Positions 1 through 7,051 are shown, counted from the first letter of the stretch. The stretch is 10,891 bases of DNA from Oscillospiraceae bacterium (GCA_016297165.1 JAEDHF010000056.1:1-10891); one strand, 5' to 3'. The notes: generated by a model from the letters alone, not told the origin. Program-made: numbers and translations.

Positions 1-1869
1 TCCGTTTCTGAAGAAGATTACGAGGTTTTCCTTATAGCTTTCCGTAGGAATCATGGCTACGATTTTTTCGTCCTGCTCCATTTCCAGCTTCGCAGGGATA
101 TAATCTCCCATAAGGCTTGCCTTTGTGTCGGCGAAGTCGTTTACGCAGGTTTTATAAACCTGGAACTTATCCGTAAAGAAGAGCAGGTCGGTTTTTCCCG
201 ACAATTCACGGTGGAATATGATCCGGTCGCCCTCTTTAAGCTTCTGTTCTCCGCTCATTCTGAGGGACTGGGCAGTAATACGCTTGAAATAACCCTCTTC
301 CGTAAGGAAAACGTTAACGGTATAATCGGGGATTTCCTCTTCTTCCGTTTCCTCCTCGGCGGTTACCTCGGCGAATTTCGAACGACGGGGCTGACCGTAT
401 TCCTCTGCAACCGTATTCAGCTCTTTAATTATAAGCGCCTTAATCTTTCGGGGACTTTCGAGGGTTTCCTCCATGTCCGCTATCTCGTCCTTAAGGTTAT
501 CTATCTCCTCAGTACGCTTTAAGATATATTCCTGGTTAATATGACGGAGCTTTATTTCCGCCACATATTCAGCCTGTATCTCGTCGATACCGAAGCCTAT
601 CATAAGGTTAGGTACAACGTCGGCTTCTTCCTTTGTCTCCCTGATAATCTTAATTGCCTTATCAATATCGAGGAGTATTTTCTTAAGACCGAGAAGAAGG
701 TGAAGCTTATCCCTCTTTTTACCCAGGTCGAAATATATCATTCGCTTAACGCATTCGATACGGAAGGAAATCCATTCGTTCAGAATCTCATAAACGCCCA
801 TAACCTTGGGGTTGCCCGAAATAAGAACGTTGAAGTTGCAGGAAAATGTGTCCTGTAAGGGAGTAAGACGGAACATCTTCTGCATGAATTTATCGGGGTC
901 GTTGCCTTTTTTAAGGTCGAAGGTAAGCTTTAAGCCCGAAAGGTCGGTTTCGTCTCTTATATCGGAAATTTCCTTTATTTTTCCGAGCTTAACAAGCTCC
1001 ACAACCTTGTCGATAATGGCTTCAACGGTAGTTGTAGGCGGAATTTCCGTAATTTCGATACAGCGTGAATCGCTGTCGAAGCTGTATTTCGCTCTTACCC
1101 TTACCGAGCCTCTGCCTGTGCGGTAGATTTTCTGCATTTCCTCCTCATCGTAGAGGATATAACCGCCGCCGGGGAAGTCGGGACCTAAGAGGGTAGCGGA
1201 AACATCGTGGTCGGGGTCCTTCATAAGTGCAATAGTAGTTTCGCATATTTCCTTAAGGTTAAAGGGGCAGATATTGCTCGCCATAGAAACGGCGATACCC
1301 ACGTTGCTGTTTACGAGGATTGAGGGAAAGCGTACAGGGAATAGAGTAGGCTCCGTCATTGTGTTATCATAGTTGGGAACGAAATCTACTGTATCCTTGT
1401 CGATATCCCCGAAAATATGGGTACAGATAGGCTCAAGCTTCGCTTCCGTATATCGGGAGGCGGCGAAAGCCATATCTCTTGAATAAGCCTTACCGAAGTT
1501 ACCCTTGCTGTCAACATAGGGGTGCAGGAGTGCGCCGTTGCCCCTTGCGAGACGGACCATCGTTTCGTAAATCGCCTGGTCGCCGTGGGGGTTGAGCTTC
1601 ATGGTCTGACCTACGATATTGGCGGATTTTGTTCTTGCTCCGTTAAGAAGCCCCATTTTATACATTGTATAAAGAAGCTTGCGGTGTGAGGGCTTAAAGC
1701 CGTCGATTTCGGGTAATGCCCTCGAAATAATAACGCTCATAGCGTAGGGCATATAGTTTTCCTTAAGGGTATCGACTATATTCTGCTGTTCGATAATACC
1801 TGCGCCCTCGATATAGGCGTCGGATTTCTTTATCTGTTCGCTGCTTTGCTTCTTGCTGTTTTTCTTCAT
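1..1869 (-). CDS. parC: DNA topoisomerase IV subunit A, C-terminus beyond window
   Basis: This is the DNA breakage-reunion subunit of a type IIA topoisomerase; with ParE it would decatenate and relax chromosomal DNA. 623 codons are visible and the frame stays open to the window edge, so the C-terminus is missing. Seen: a winged-helix region with NPHGDQAIYE (residues 93-102), the catalytic tyrosine in AASRYTEAK (Tyr140), GPDFPGGG in the tower-side region, and the start of the beta-pinwheel C-terminal domain from about residue 517. At the position where GyrA carries its basic QRRGGKG box this protein reads SLRMSGEQKLKEG, so ParC fits better than GyrA. The ATG at 1869 is preceded by AAAAGGA about 9 nt upstream. 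It lies 31 bp after the parE stop, so the two are almost certainly one operon. The residue matching the quinolone-binding serine is Gln98. The paralogue call (ParC, not GyrA) is inferred from the missing box and the ParE partner. Confidence 0.92.
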   Translation of the reverse strand, partial: MKKNSKKQSSEQIKKSDAYIEGAGIIEQQNIVDTLKENYMPYAMSVIISRALPEIDGFKPSHRKLLYTMYKMGLLNGARTKSANIVGQTMKLNPHGDQAIYETMVRLARGNGALLHPYVDSKGNFGKAYSRDMAFAASRYTEAKLEPICTHIFGDIDKDTVDFVPNYDNTMTEPTLFPVRFPSILVNSNVGIAVSMASNICPFNLKEICETTIALMKDPDHDVSATLLGPDFPGGGYILYDEEEMQKIYRTGRGSVRVRAKYSFDSDSRCIEITEIPPTTTVEAIIDKVVELVKLGKIKEISDIRDETDLSGLKLTFDLKKGNDPDKFMQKMFRLTPLQDTFSCNFNVLISGNPKVMGVYEILNEWISFRIECVKRMIYFDLGKKRDKLHLLLGLKKILLDIDKAIKIIRETKEEADVVPNLMIGFGIDEIQAEYVAEIKLRHINQEYILKRTEEIDNLKDEIADMEETLESPRKIKALIIKELNTVAEEYGQPRRSKFAEVTAEEETEEEEIPDYTVNVFLTEEGYFKRITAQSLRMSGEQKLKEGDRIIFHRELSGKTDLLFFTDKFQVYKTCVNDFADTKASLMGDYIPAKLEMEQDEKIVAMIPTESYKENLVIFFRNG

Positions 1870-1900
1870 ATTGTTAATTCCTTTTCGGGAGATAGGGTTA

Positions 1901-3895
1901 TCAGCTTAAATCGAGATTGTCGAGATATTCGCTACCATGGTCTCGGATAAAGTCCTTACGGGCTTCAAGATTATTACCGAGAAGCATTTCAAACATATCC
2001 TGTGTAGCGGCAATATCCGTAGGCATAACCTTAATAAGCCGTCTCGTATCGGGATTCATTGTTGTAAGGGACATCATCTCGGGTTCGTTTTCGCCGAGAC
2101 CCTTTGAACGCTGAATGGTATATTTCTGCTTTCCGATAGTTTCGAGAATACGGGTCTTTTCAGGCTCGGTATAAGCGAAATAGGTTCTCTCCTTTGTAGT
2201 TATCTCGTAAAGGGGAGATTCCGCAATATATACATATCCCTCGTTAATGAGGGTGGGCGTAAGCCTGTAAATCATTGTAAGGACGAGGGTGCGGATCTGG
2301 AAGCCGTCATAGTCCGCATCTGTACAGATAACCACCTTGTTCCAGCGGAGGTTATCAAGGCTGAAGGAGGAAAGCTCCTTATTCTGCTTCGCCGTAACCT
2401 CGACGCCGCAGCCCAGCACCTTAAGCAAATCCGTTATGATTTCGCTCTTGAAGATTTTATCGTAGCCTGCCTTAAGGCAGTTGAGTATTTTACCTCTTAT
2501 GGGCATAACCGCCTGGTACTCCGAATCTCTCGCCAGCTTTACCGAGCCTAACGCCGAGTCGCCCTCTACGATATAAAGCTCACGCTTCGAAACGTCCTTG
2601 CTGCGGCAGTCCACGAACTTTTCAACCCTGTTGCTTAAATCGAGGGTACCCGTAAGCTTTTTCTTGGTATTCTGTCTTATCTTATCGGCGTTTTCACGAG
2701 CCCGTTTATTTATCATAATCTGCTCGCAGATTTTTATAGCTTCGTCGGGATTTTCGATAAAATAGACTTCGAGGTTATGCTTAAGCCATTCCGTCATGGC
2801 GTCGTAGATAAACTTATTTGTGATAGCCTTTTTAGTCTGGTTTTCGTAGCTTGTCTGGGTAGAGAAGTTGGAGGAAATGAAAACGAGACATTCCTCAATA
2901 TCCGCATAGGTAATCTTCGATTCGCCCTTTGTATATTTGTTGTTGTTTTTGAGGTAGGTATCAATCTGAGAGGTGAGCGCCTGTCTCATAGCCTTATCCG
3001 GGGAGCCGCCGTGTTCGAGCCAGCTTGAATTGTGGTAATGCTCAATCATTTTCACTTTGTTGGAGAAAGCGAGAGCAACATGAAGCTTTACCTTATACTC
3101 GTCCTTATCCTCTCTGTCCTTACCGGAGCGCTGAGCCTGCCAGTCCTGGGGAGTACCGATAGCGGTATCGCCCACGATTTCCTTTAAGTAGTCGGTAATA
3201 CCGTTCTCGTAGCAGTATTCCCGTTCCTCGAAGCTTCCGTCCTCCTGCTCAATCCGGTAGATAAAGAGAAGTCCGTCGTTAACGATAGCCTGCCGCCTTA
3301 AAATATCGTCAAGGTAATCGTCCCCGATATCAATATCCGTAAATACGTCAAGGTCAGGCTTCCAGCGTATGGAGGTGCCTGTTTCGCCCTTTGATTTTGT
3401 TTTAATAAAGCCTCTTTCGTCCTTTTCTACGGTAACGTTGAAGCCCTTTTCGAAGCGAAGTGAATAATGCCATGTACCGTTATCCGCTTCAACCTCCATA
3501 TATTCCGAAGAAAACTGTGTAGCGCAAAGACCGAGACCGTTAAGACCTAAAGCGAAGGTATAGTTATCTCCGCTGTTGTTGTCGTACTTGCCGCCTGCAT
3601 AAAGAGTACAGAAGGCAAGCTCCCAGTTGTACTTTTCTTCGTTTTTATTGTAGTCTATGGGTATTCCTCTTGCGTGGTCGGTAACCTCGATAGAATAATC
3701 CGCATAGCGTGTTATGGTAATCTTGTTTCCGTAGCCCTCTCTTGCTTCGTCGATAGAGTTGGAGAGAATTTCGAAAACCGAATGGCGGCAGCCTTCAACC
3801 CCGTCCGAGCCGAATATTACGGCAGGACGCTTTCTTACCTGGTCAGGTCCCTTAAGGGAAACGAGGCTGTTATCGTCATAGCTTTTCTTACTCAT
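1901..3895 (-). CDS. parE: DNA topoisomerase IV subunit B (ATPase/Toprim), divergent clostridial type
   Basis: This is the ATP-driven subunit of topoisomerase IV, 664 residues, of the length expected for ParE/GyrB without the large proteobacterial insert. Domains in order: a GHKL ATPase with FEILSNSIDE (Glu42 as catalytic base, Asn46 for Mg), DHARGIP (73-79), GLNGLG (117-122) and the QTK loop (353-355); a transducer domain; a Toprim domain with VEGDSA (Glu444) and DADYD (Asp526, Asp528, Asp530); and the C-terminal signature QRSKGLGENEPEMM. The ATPase motif has Ala75 where most relatives have Gly. The DADYDGFQ wording and the YNWELAF insertion resemble the clostridial ParE branch. The frame extends upstream to a TTG at 3922, but ATG 3895 has AAGGA 8 nt upstream and is preferred. 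parC follows after 31 bp. Transcription should begin near 4038, giving a leader of about 143 nt with strong secondary structure. Confidence 0.93.
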   Translation of the reverse strand: MSKKSYDDNSLVSLKGPDQVRKRPAVIFGSDGVEGCRHSVFEILSNSIDEAREGYGNKITITRYADYSIEVTDHARGIPIDYNKNEEKYNWELAFCTLYAGGKYDNNSGDNYTFALGLNGLGLCATQFSSEYMEVEADNGTWHYSLRFEKGFNVTVEKDERGFIKTKSKGETGTSIRWKPDLDVFTDIDIGDDYLDDILRRQAIVNDGLLFIYRIEQEDGSFEEREYCYENGITDYLKEIVGDTAIGTPQDWQAQRSGKDREDKDEYKVKLHVALAFSNKVKMIEHYHNSSWLEHGGSPDKAMRQALTSQIDTYLKNNNKYTKGESKITYADIEECLVFISSNFSTQTSYENQTKKAITNKFIYDAMTEWLKHNLEVYFIENPDEAIKICEQIMINKRARENADKIRQNTKKKLTGTLDLSNRVEKFVDCRSKDVSKRELYIVEGDSALGSVKLARDSEYQAVMPIRGKILNCLKAGYDKIFKSEIITDLLKVLGCGVEVTAKQNKELSSFSLDNLRWNKVVICTDADYDGFQIRTLVLTMIYRLTPTLINEGYVYIAESPLYEITTKERTYFAYTEPEKTRILETIGKQKYTIQRSKGLGENEPEMMSLTTMNPDTRRLIKVMPTDIAATQDMFEMLLGNNLEARKDFIRDHGSEYLDNLDLS

Positions 3896-3924
3896 TAAAT
3901 CAATCCTTACAAATTTTTTCAATC

Positions 3925-4027
3925 AGACTGTCGATAAACCGTCATCTACGTCGTCAACTGCACAACGGCAGGCACAAAGCCTGGCCGTTATGCAGTTTCA
4001 TAGTATCTAACGGTTTCTCGGCAGTCT
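3925..4027 (-). promoter_or_regulatory. Structured 5' leader of parE (nested long hairpin, unknown class)
   Basis: This 103-bp segment of the predicted parE leader is a near-palindrome in two nested parts. The outer arms, 3925-3942 and 4010-4027, pair at 16 of 18 positions. The inner arms, 3956-3973 and 3979-3997, pair along 18 bp with one U-G wobble and one bulged C in the leftward transcript, closing on a 5-nt loop. An internal loop of 12 and 13 nt separates the two stems. It begins about 10 nt after the predicted transcription start and ends 29 nt before the parE ATG. No U-tract follows, so it is not a simple terminator, and the AAGGA site is outside the stem. I do not recognise a known riboswitch or ribozyme core. 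It could be a regulatory RNA, an mRNA-stabilising 5' hairpin, a cruciform-forming DNA site or a small mobile repeat. Confidence 0.7.
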
Positions 4028-4044
4028 TTTACAAATACATTTTT

Positions 4045-4073
4045 ATTATATCATAACTGCCGTAAAAATACAA
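4045..4073 (-). promoter_or_regulatory. Sigma-A promoter of parE-parC
   Basis: On the minus strand TTGTAT (4073-4068), a 17-bp spacer and TATAAT (4050-4045) form a good housekeeping promoter, with TGA just before the -10 box giving an extended -10. The predicted start is near 4038. It lies immediately after the terminator of the upstream glycosyltransferase gene, so parE-parC is an independent transcription unit. Confidence 0.83.
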
Positions 4074-4083
4074 GATTTTACAG

Positions 4084-4124
4084 TAAAAAATAAAGCCCTT
4101 CGGGAAAAAGCTGTTCCCGAAGGG
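4084..4124 (-). terminator. Intrinsic terminator of the GT4 gene
   Basis: Perfect 11-bp arms CCCTTCGGGAA / TTCCCGAAGGG (4096-4106 and 4114-4124) with a 7-nt loop are followed on the minus strand by GC and then a T-rich run, TTTATTTTTT. It begins 7 nt after the stop codon of the glycosyltransferase gene. On the plus strand no T-run follows, so it acts leftward only. Confidence 0.92.
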
Positions 4125-4130
4125 TAAAAA

Positions 4131-5171
4131 CTACTTATTTATACTGTCTCTTACCATTGTATAGAACTCGTCCCACATCTGTGTAACGTGTTCCTTCGAA
4201 TAGAACTCGTTTCCTCTTTTTGAGTTTTCTACTGCCTTAGCGTAGAATTCCTTATCATCACGAAGCTTTTTAAGTACCTCTATAAAGCCCTCAACATCCT
4301 TTTCTCTTTCATAGAAATCGAAAAGAATATCGTTATATATTTCAAGGTCGCGGAGAAGTATAGGTGTATGAGCGCACATAGCTTCAAGAATAGTCATGGG
4401 GAAAAGCTCCTCAAAAGAGGGGAGGAACATTACGTCCCCGATATTATATATCTCGTTCATATTCTCCCGCTCAATCATACCCAAAAGCTTAAGGTTTTCG
4501 GGGGGATTCTCCATAACCTTATTGATTTCCTTGTAGCCGTCGGTAATTGCGCCGAAGGAGAAGCCGCCTGCCCAGGCGAAAACCATATCGGGGCATTTTT
4601 CTGCAATTTCCTTAAAATCGAAGAAGCCCTTCCTTACCTGGAGCTGTCCTGCGCAAACTGCCACGAATTTATCTCTCGGAATACCGTATTTATCCCGAAG
4701 CTTCATTTTTTCCTCGTAGGAAACAGGGTGAAATAGCTCCGAGGAAACATAGTTGGGGATATATGTAACCTTGTCCCGGTTTACGCCGTAATGCTCAAGG
4801 CGTCCGATAAAATAGGGGTTTACCGTTACGAGATAGTCCATGCTGTCGTAAAACTTAATCATATATGAGTAGAAGATTTTTTTAGCGAAACGGGGAAGAT
4901 TAAGGCTTGTCTCTACGGTTTCTGGAAGCATGTGCACATAGCCAACGGATTTACCGTTCTTTGTACGGCTCTTTTTTCCGAGATAATAGCCTAAATTGAT
5001 GGTATGATAATGGGTAATATCGGCTTTTATACGGGCATTTTCCGTAACCTCGAATTTATCGGAAAGTCCTTCCTTAACGAGATTTACCTGTTCGATATAG
5101 GCGGAGCCTACGCCCTGTCCCTTTACGCTTGTGGCGGCGGACATCATATTAAGAGTAGTTTTCTTTTCCAC
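4131..5171 (-). CDS. GT4-family glycosyltransferase, probable glycolipid glucosyltransferase
   Basis: This is a 346-residue GT-B fold retaining glycosyltransferase. Seen: a glycine-rich N-terminal loop KGQGVGSAY (17-25), ADITHYHTIN (50-59), VGYVHMLPET (76-85), VTVNPYFI (115-122), YIPNYVS (137-143), the nucleotide-sugar basic pair in QVRKGF (178-183), and the GT4 E-x7-E signature with Glu255 and Glu263 in EELFPMTILE. The N-terminal pattern resembles Gram-positive diacylglycerol glucosyltransferases that build glycolipid anchors for lipoteichoic acid, so I infer a membrane glycolipid acceptor; the acceptor cannot be read from sequence. There is no signal peptide or clear membrane helix, as expected for a cytosolic, membrane-associated enzyme. 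The start is GTG at 5171, with AAAGGA 8 nt upstream; the internal ATG pair at residues 9-10 lacks such a site. It has its own promoter and terminator, so it is probably monocistronic. Confidence 0.85.
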   Translation of the reverse strand: MEKKTTLNMMSAATSVKGQGVGSAYIEQVNLVKEGLSDKFEVTENARIKADITHYHTINLGYYLGKKSRTKNGKSVGYVHMLPETVETSLNLPRFAKKIFYSYMIKFYDSMDYLVTVNPYFIGRLEHYGVNRDKVTYIPNYVSSELFHPVSYEEKMKLRDKYGIPRDKFVAVCAGQLQVRKGFFDFKEIAEKCPDMVFAWAGGFSFGAITDGYKEINKVMENPPENLKLLGMIERENMNEIYNIGDVMFLPSFEELFPMTILEAMCAHTPILLRDLEIYNDILFDFYEREKDVEGFIEVLKKLRDDKEFYAKAVENSKRGNEFYSKEHVTQMWDEFYTMVRDSINK

Positions 5172-5211
5172 GGTTTTAATCCTTTCTTACCTGTCTTATG
5201 TGTTACAATAG

Positions 5212-5240
5212 ATTATACTTTATGAGTCCTCTCTTGTCAA
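5212..5240 (-). promoter_or_regulatory. Perfect-consensus sigma-A promoter of the GT4 gene
   Basis: On the minus strand TTGACA (5240-5235), exactly 17 bp, then TATAAT (5217-5212). Both hexamers and the spacing match the sigma-A consensus without deviation. The -35 box and most of the spacer lie inside the last codons of trmO and across its stop, while the -10 is just outside. The predicted start is near 5205, leaving a leader of about 34 nt. Confidence 0.9.
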
Positions 5241-5903
5241 GGTGCATATCTCCCTTACAGTGAGAATACTGCCCTTAACGGTGAACTTTATGTCGAAGCC
5301 CGAAAATTCAATGCCGTATATCCTTTCCGGGTCCTCGATATAAGAGGGGCGGGGGTCGTTTTCCAGTATTCCCTCTACAGGGGGAATTATCTCCTCGGGC
5401 AGCATTTTCTTAAGCTCTTCGGGAAATACTACCTTAAGAAAATGCAGCTTCGTTTCGGCGGTATAGCCCTCTGTGGCTTCGGGAATACAGTCTGCCCCCG
5501 GGATATAGGGTTTTATATCGAAAACTGGCGTACCGTTCATCATATCAATGCCCCATACCTTAAGGACTGCGATATTATTTTCAAAGGTAATCTCCTCAAG
5601 CTTAAGGCAGGACAGCCCTATGCTGTTGGGACGGAAGGGGGAACGGGTGGCAAAAACACCGATACGCTTATTTCCGCCTAAACGGGGAGGCCTTACGGTA
5701 GGGCTCCATTTTTCACGCTTCGCCTCGGAAAATTCCCATATTACCCATATATGAGAAAAGCCGTCGAGGCCACGGAAGGCTTCGGGACGGCTATATTCCG
5801 GGAGAAAGCGTATCTCTCCCCTTAATCCGGGAACAAGTCCGCTCTGCCTCGGAATACCGAATTTTGTACCGAAATCGGTTTTTATATATGCTATTGGCTT
5901 CAT
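5220..5903 (-). CDS. trmO: tRNA (N6-threonylcarbamoyladenosine-37 N6)-methyltransferase TrmO/TsaA
   Basis: TrmO uses S-adenosylmethionine to methylate t6A at position 37 of certain tRNAs, giving m6t6A, which affects threonine codon decoding. The 227-residue protein carries the family hallmarks: the N-terminal beta-barrel start PIAYIKTDFGTKFGIPRQSG, then GFSHIWVIWEF (48-58), GVFATRSPFRPNSIGLS (82-98), GIDMMNGTPVFDIKPYIP (118-135) and, in the C-terminal subdomain, NDPRPSY (182-188). Its length matches the bacterial YaeB/TsaA family. ATG 5903 has AAGGTG a few nt upstream. It lies 61 bp downstream of the rpiR-like gene in the same direction and is probably read through from it, with a stable hairpin between them. 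Its 3' end carries the promoter of the next gene. Confidence 0.93.
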   Translation of the reverse strand: MKPIAYIKTDFGTKFGIPRQSGLVPGLRGEIRFLPEYSRPEAFRGLDGFSHIWVIWEFSEAKREKWSPTVRPPRLGGNKRIGVFATRSPFRPNSIGLSCLKLEEITFENNIAVLKVWGIDMMNGTPVFDIKPYIPGADCIPEATEGYTAETKLHFLKVVFPEELKKMLPEEIIPPVEGILENDPRPSYIEDPERIYGIEFSGFDIKFTVKGSILTVREICTLTREDS

Positions 5904-5920
5904 ATTTCACCTTAATAACT

Positions 5921-5950
5921 GAACCCCACAGTGTCTAAACTACGGGGTTC
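5921..5950 (-). promoter_or_regulatory. Hairpin in the rpiR-trmO gap
   Basis: In the leftward transcript GAACCCC...GGGGTTC extends to a 12-bp stem, including one G-U and one U-G pair, closing on the loop UUAGAC. The two wobble positions would be A-C mismatches in the other strand, which argues for function in leftward RNA. It sits 15 nt after the rpiR-like stop and about 7 nt before the trmO AAGGTG site. The following bases, AGTTATT, are not a convincing U-tract, so terminator function is doubtful. A role in partial termination, processing or translation of trmO is possible. Confidence 0.6.
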
Positions 5951-5964
5951 CCATGATTTATAGA

Positions 5965-6825
5965 TTAAACGTCCTTTTTATAAGCTTCGTTTTCTTCCCA
6001 GAGGGTTTCCAGCTTAGTAAGGTTTCTTTCGAGACTTTCGTTATTTCTCATACCTACCGCTACGATAATTGCGTTAATAAGGCTAAGGGGAGCAACAAGA
6101 CTATCCGCATAGCTCATCATATCGCTTTTCGCCAGTAACAGCTCGTCTGCATATTCCGCTAAGGGGGAAGAGGGCGAGTCGGTTATAGAAATTATGTTAG
6201 CGCCGCATTTTTTCGCATAAGCGGTAGCGATAAGGGTGTTATTGGAGTAGCGGGGGAAGGAAATGGAGATAAATACGTCGTTCTCGTCCAGGTGGATAAG
6301 CTGCTGAAGAATGCCGCTGGAGTTGATAGGCTGAACGTTTGTAACGTTGTCGAAGGCAATCTGGAGGTAGTTATCGAGGAAACGGGCGAGTATATTACTG
6401 CTCATAGCGCCGAATATATAGATATTCTTTGCCGAAAAAATCTTATCAATAGCCTTATCGAAATCCTTGGGGGAAACGTAGTCGATAGTCGAACGGATTC
6501 TGTCCATATCCTGGGTCAGGACATTCTTAAGAAGGTTATCGCCGGCGAGGCGGTCGTTGGCGATATCGAGACGCTGCAGGGTTGTAAGACGGTTACGGCT
6601 GTAATTCTGTAATGCCTTCTGCATTTCGGGGTAGCCGTCGAAGCCTATTTCGATAGCGAAACGTACAACGGTACTTTCGCTGACATTTACTGCTGCTCCG
6701 AGCTTAGCGGCGGTCATATATGCTGCCTTTTCATAGTGTTCGATAATATAGCTTGCGAGATAACGCTGGCTTTTTGAGAAATCCGCCATACGGCTTTCGA
6801 TTTCCGCAAGAAGATTTGTTGGCAT
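5965..6825 (-). CDS. MurR/RpiR-family transcriptional regulator (HTH + SIS)
   Basis: This 286-residue protein has the two-domain layout of RpiR regulators. The N-terminal HTH_6 domain covers about residues 1-77, with the recognition region AAKLGAAVNVSESTVVRF (39-56) followed by GFDGYPEMQKAL. The SIS sugar-phosphate-binding domain covers about residues 123-255, with IYIFGAMSSN (135-144) and FISISFPRYSNNT (185-197), a phosphate-binding stretch typical of the family. Family members sense phosphorylated sugars or amino sugars. No sugar catabolic gene lies nearby, so the ligand and regulon are unknown. The start at ATG 6825 is supported by AAAGGGAG 7 nt upstream. The gene has its own promoter and a 17-bp palindrome in its leader, suggesting autoregulation. 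trmO follows 61 bp downstream. Confidence 0.92.
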   Translation of the reverse strand: MPTNLLAEIESRMADFSKSQRYLASYIIEHYEKAAYMTAAKLGAAVNVSESTVVRFAIEIGFDGYPEMQKALQNYSRNRLTTLQRLDIANDRLAGDNLLKNVLTQDMDRIRSTIDYVSPKDFDKAIDKIFSAKNIYIFGAMSSNILARFLDNYLQIAFDNVTNVQPINSSGILQQLIHLDENDVFISISFPRYSNNTLIATAYAKKCGANIISITDSPSSPLAEYADELLLAKSDMMSYADSLVAPLSLINAIIVAVGMRNNESLERNLTKLETLWEENEAYKKDV

Positions 6826-6850
6826 AAACCCACTCCCTTTTGATGTTCGC

Positions 6851-6867
6851 TGAAACCATAGGTTTCA
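6851..6867. promoter_or_regulatory. Candidate RpiR-family operator (17-bp palindrome)
   Basis: TGAAACCATAGGTTTCA is a perfect inverted repeat with 7-bp arms around a 3-bp centre. It lies about 28-44 bp downstream of the predicted transcription start of the regulator gene and 26 bp before its ATG, where a bound dimer would act as a roadblock. TGAAA...TTTCA half-sites of this kind are known for several RpiR-family regulators; autoregulation here is inference. Confidence 0.62.
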
Positions 6868-6900
6868 TTTTTACTTCATAATGAGGTTATTTTCGGTTAT

Positions 6901-6929
6901 ATTATACTACCTTTTGCAGGAAAAATCAA
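6901..6929 (-). promoter_or_regulatory. Sigma-A promoter of the rpiR-like gene (and probably trmO)
   Basis: On the minus strand TTGATT (6929-6924), a 17-bp spacer and TATAAT (6906-6901) give a near-consensus promoter. The predicted start is near 6894, with a leader of about 70 nt that includes the 17-bp palindrome. Confidence 0.82.
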
Positions 6930-6962
6930 GCCAAAATTTCAAAAATGTACTTATTTGTCTTA

Positions 6963-6974
6963 ATTTAGCTAAAT
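6963..6974. promoter_or_regulatory. 12-bp palindrome, possible protein-binding site
   Basis: ATTTAGCTAAAT is a perfect palindrome 34 bp upstream of the -35 box of the regulator gene and about 48 bp upstream of the dacA -35 box. It lies between the two divergent promoters, where a shared regulator could bind. In AT-rich DNA a 12-bp palindrome may also be chance. Confidence 0.3.
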
Positions 6975-7021
6975 AGTTCAGCATTCTGCAAAGATTACTT
7001 AACAAAAATTACATAAAACAC

Positions 7022-7049
7022 TTGCAATTTTTAAAAAATATGGTACAAT
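7022..7049 (+). promoter_or_regulatory. Sigma-A promoter of dacA-cdaR
   Basis: TTGCAA (7022-7027), a 16-bp spacer, and TACAAT (7044-7049) preceded by TGG, giving an extended -10. The predicted start is near 7056, at the beginning of an 8-bp tandem array, and the leader is about 94 nt. The -35 box and the spacer are weaker than in the other promoters of the window. Confidence 0.72.
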
Positions 7050-7051
7050 AT

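Noticed and set aside
211..1126. Three plus-strand ORFs of about 100 codons
   Set aside because: They lie opposite parC, whose 623 codons carry clear family motifs; the overlapping frames have no recognisable domain or ribosome binding site.
1..1869. Identification as gyrA
   Set aside because: The basic GyrA box expected at the start of the C-terminal domain is missing, and the partner gene is ParE-like in length and sequence.
3896..3922. N-terminal extension of ParE to the TTG at 3922
   Set aside because: The ATG at 3895 has AAGGA 8 nt upstream, and this very sequence would be translated as part of the extension; relatives begin close to the ATG form.
3925..4027. Simple rho-independent terminator or IS end
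   Set aside because: No U-tract follows the hairpin in either direction, no transposase or target duplication is seen, and the segment lies inside the parE leader. A small non-autonomous repeat cannot be fully excluded.
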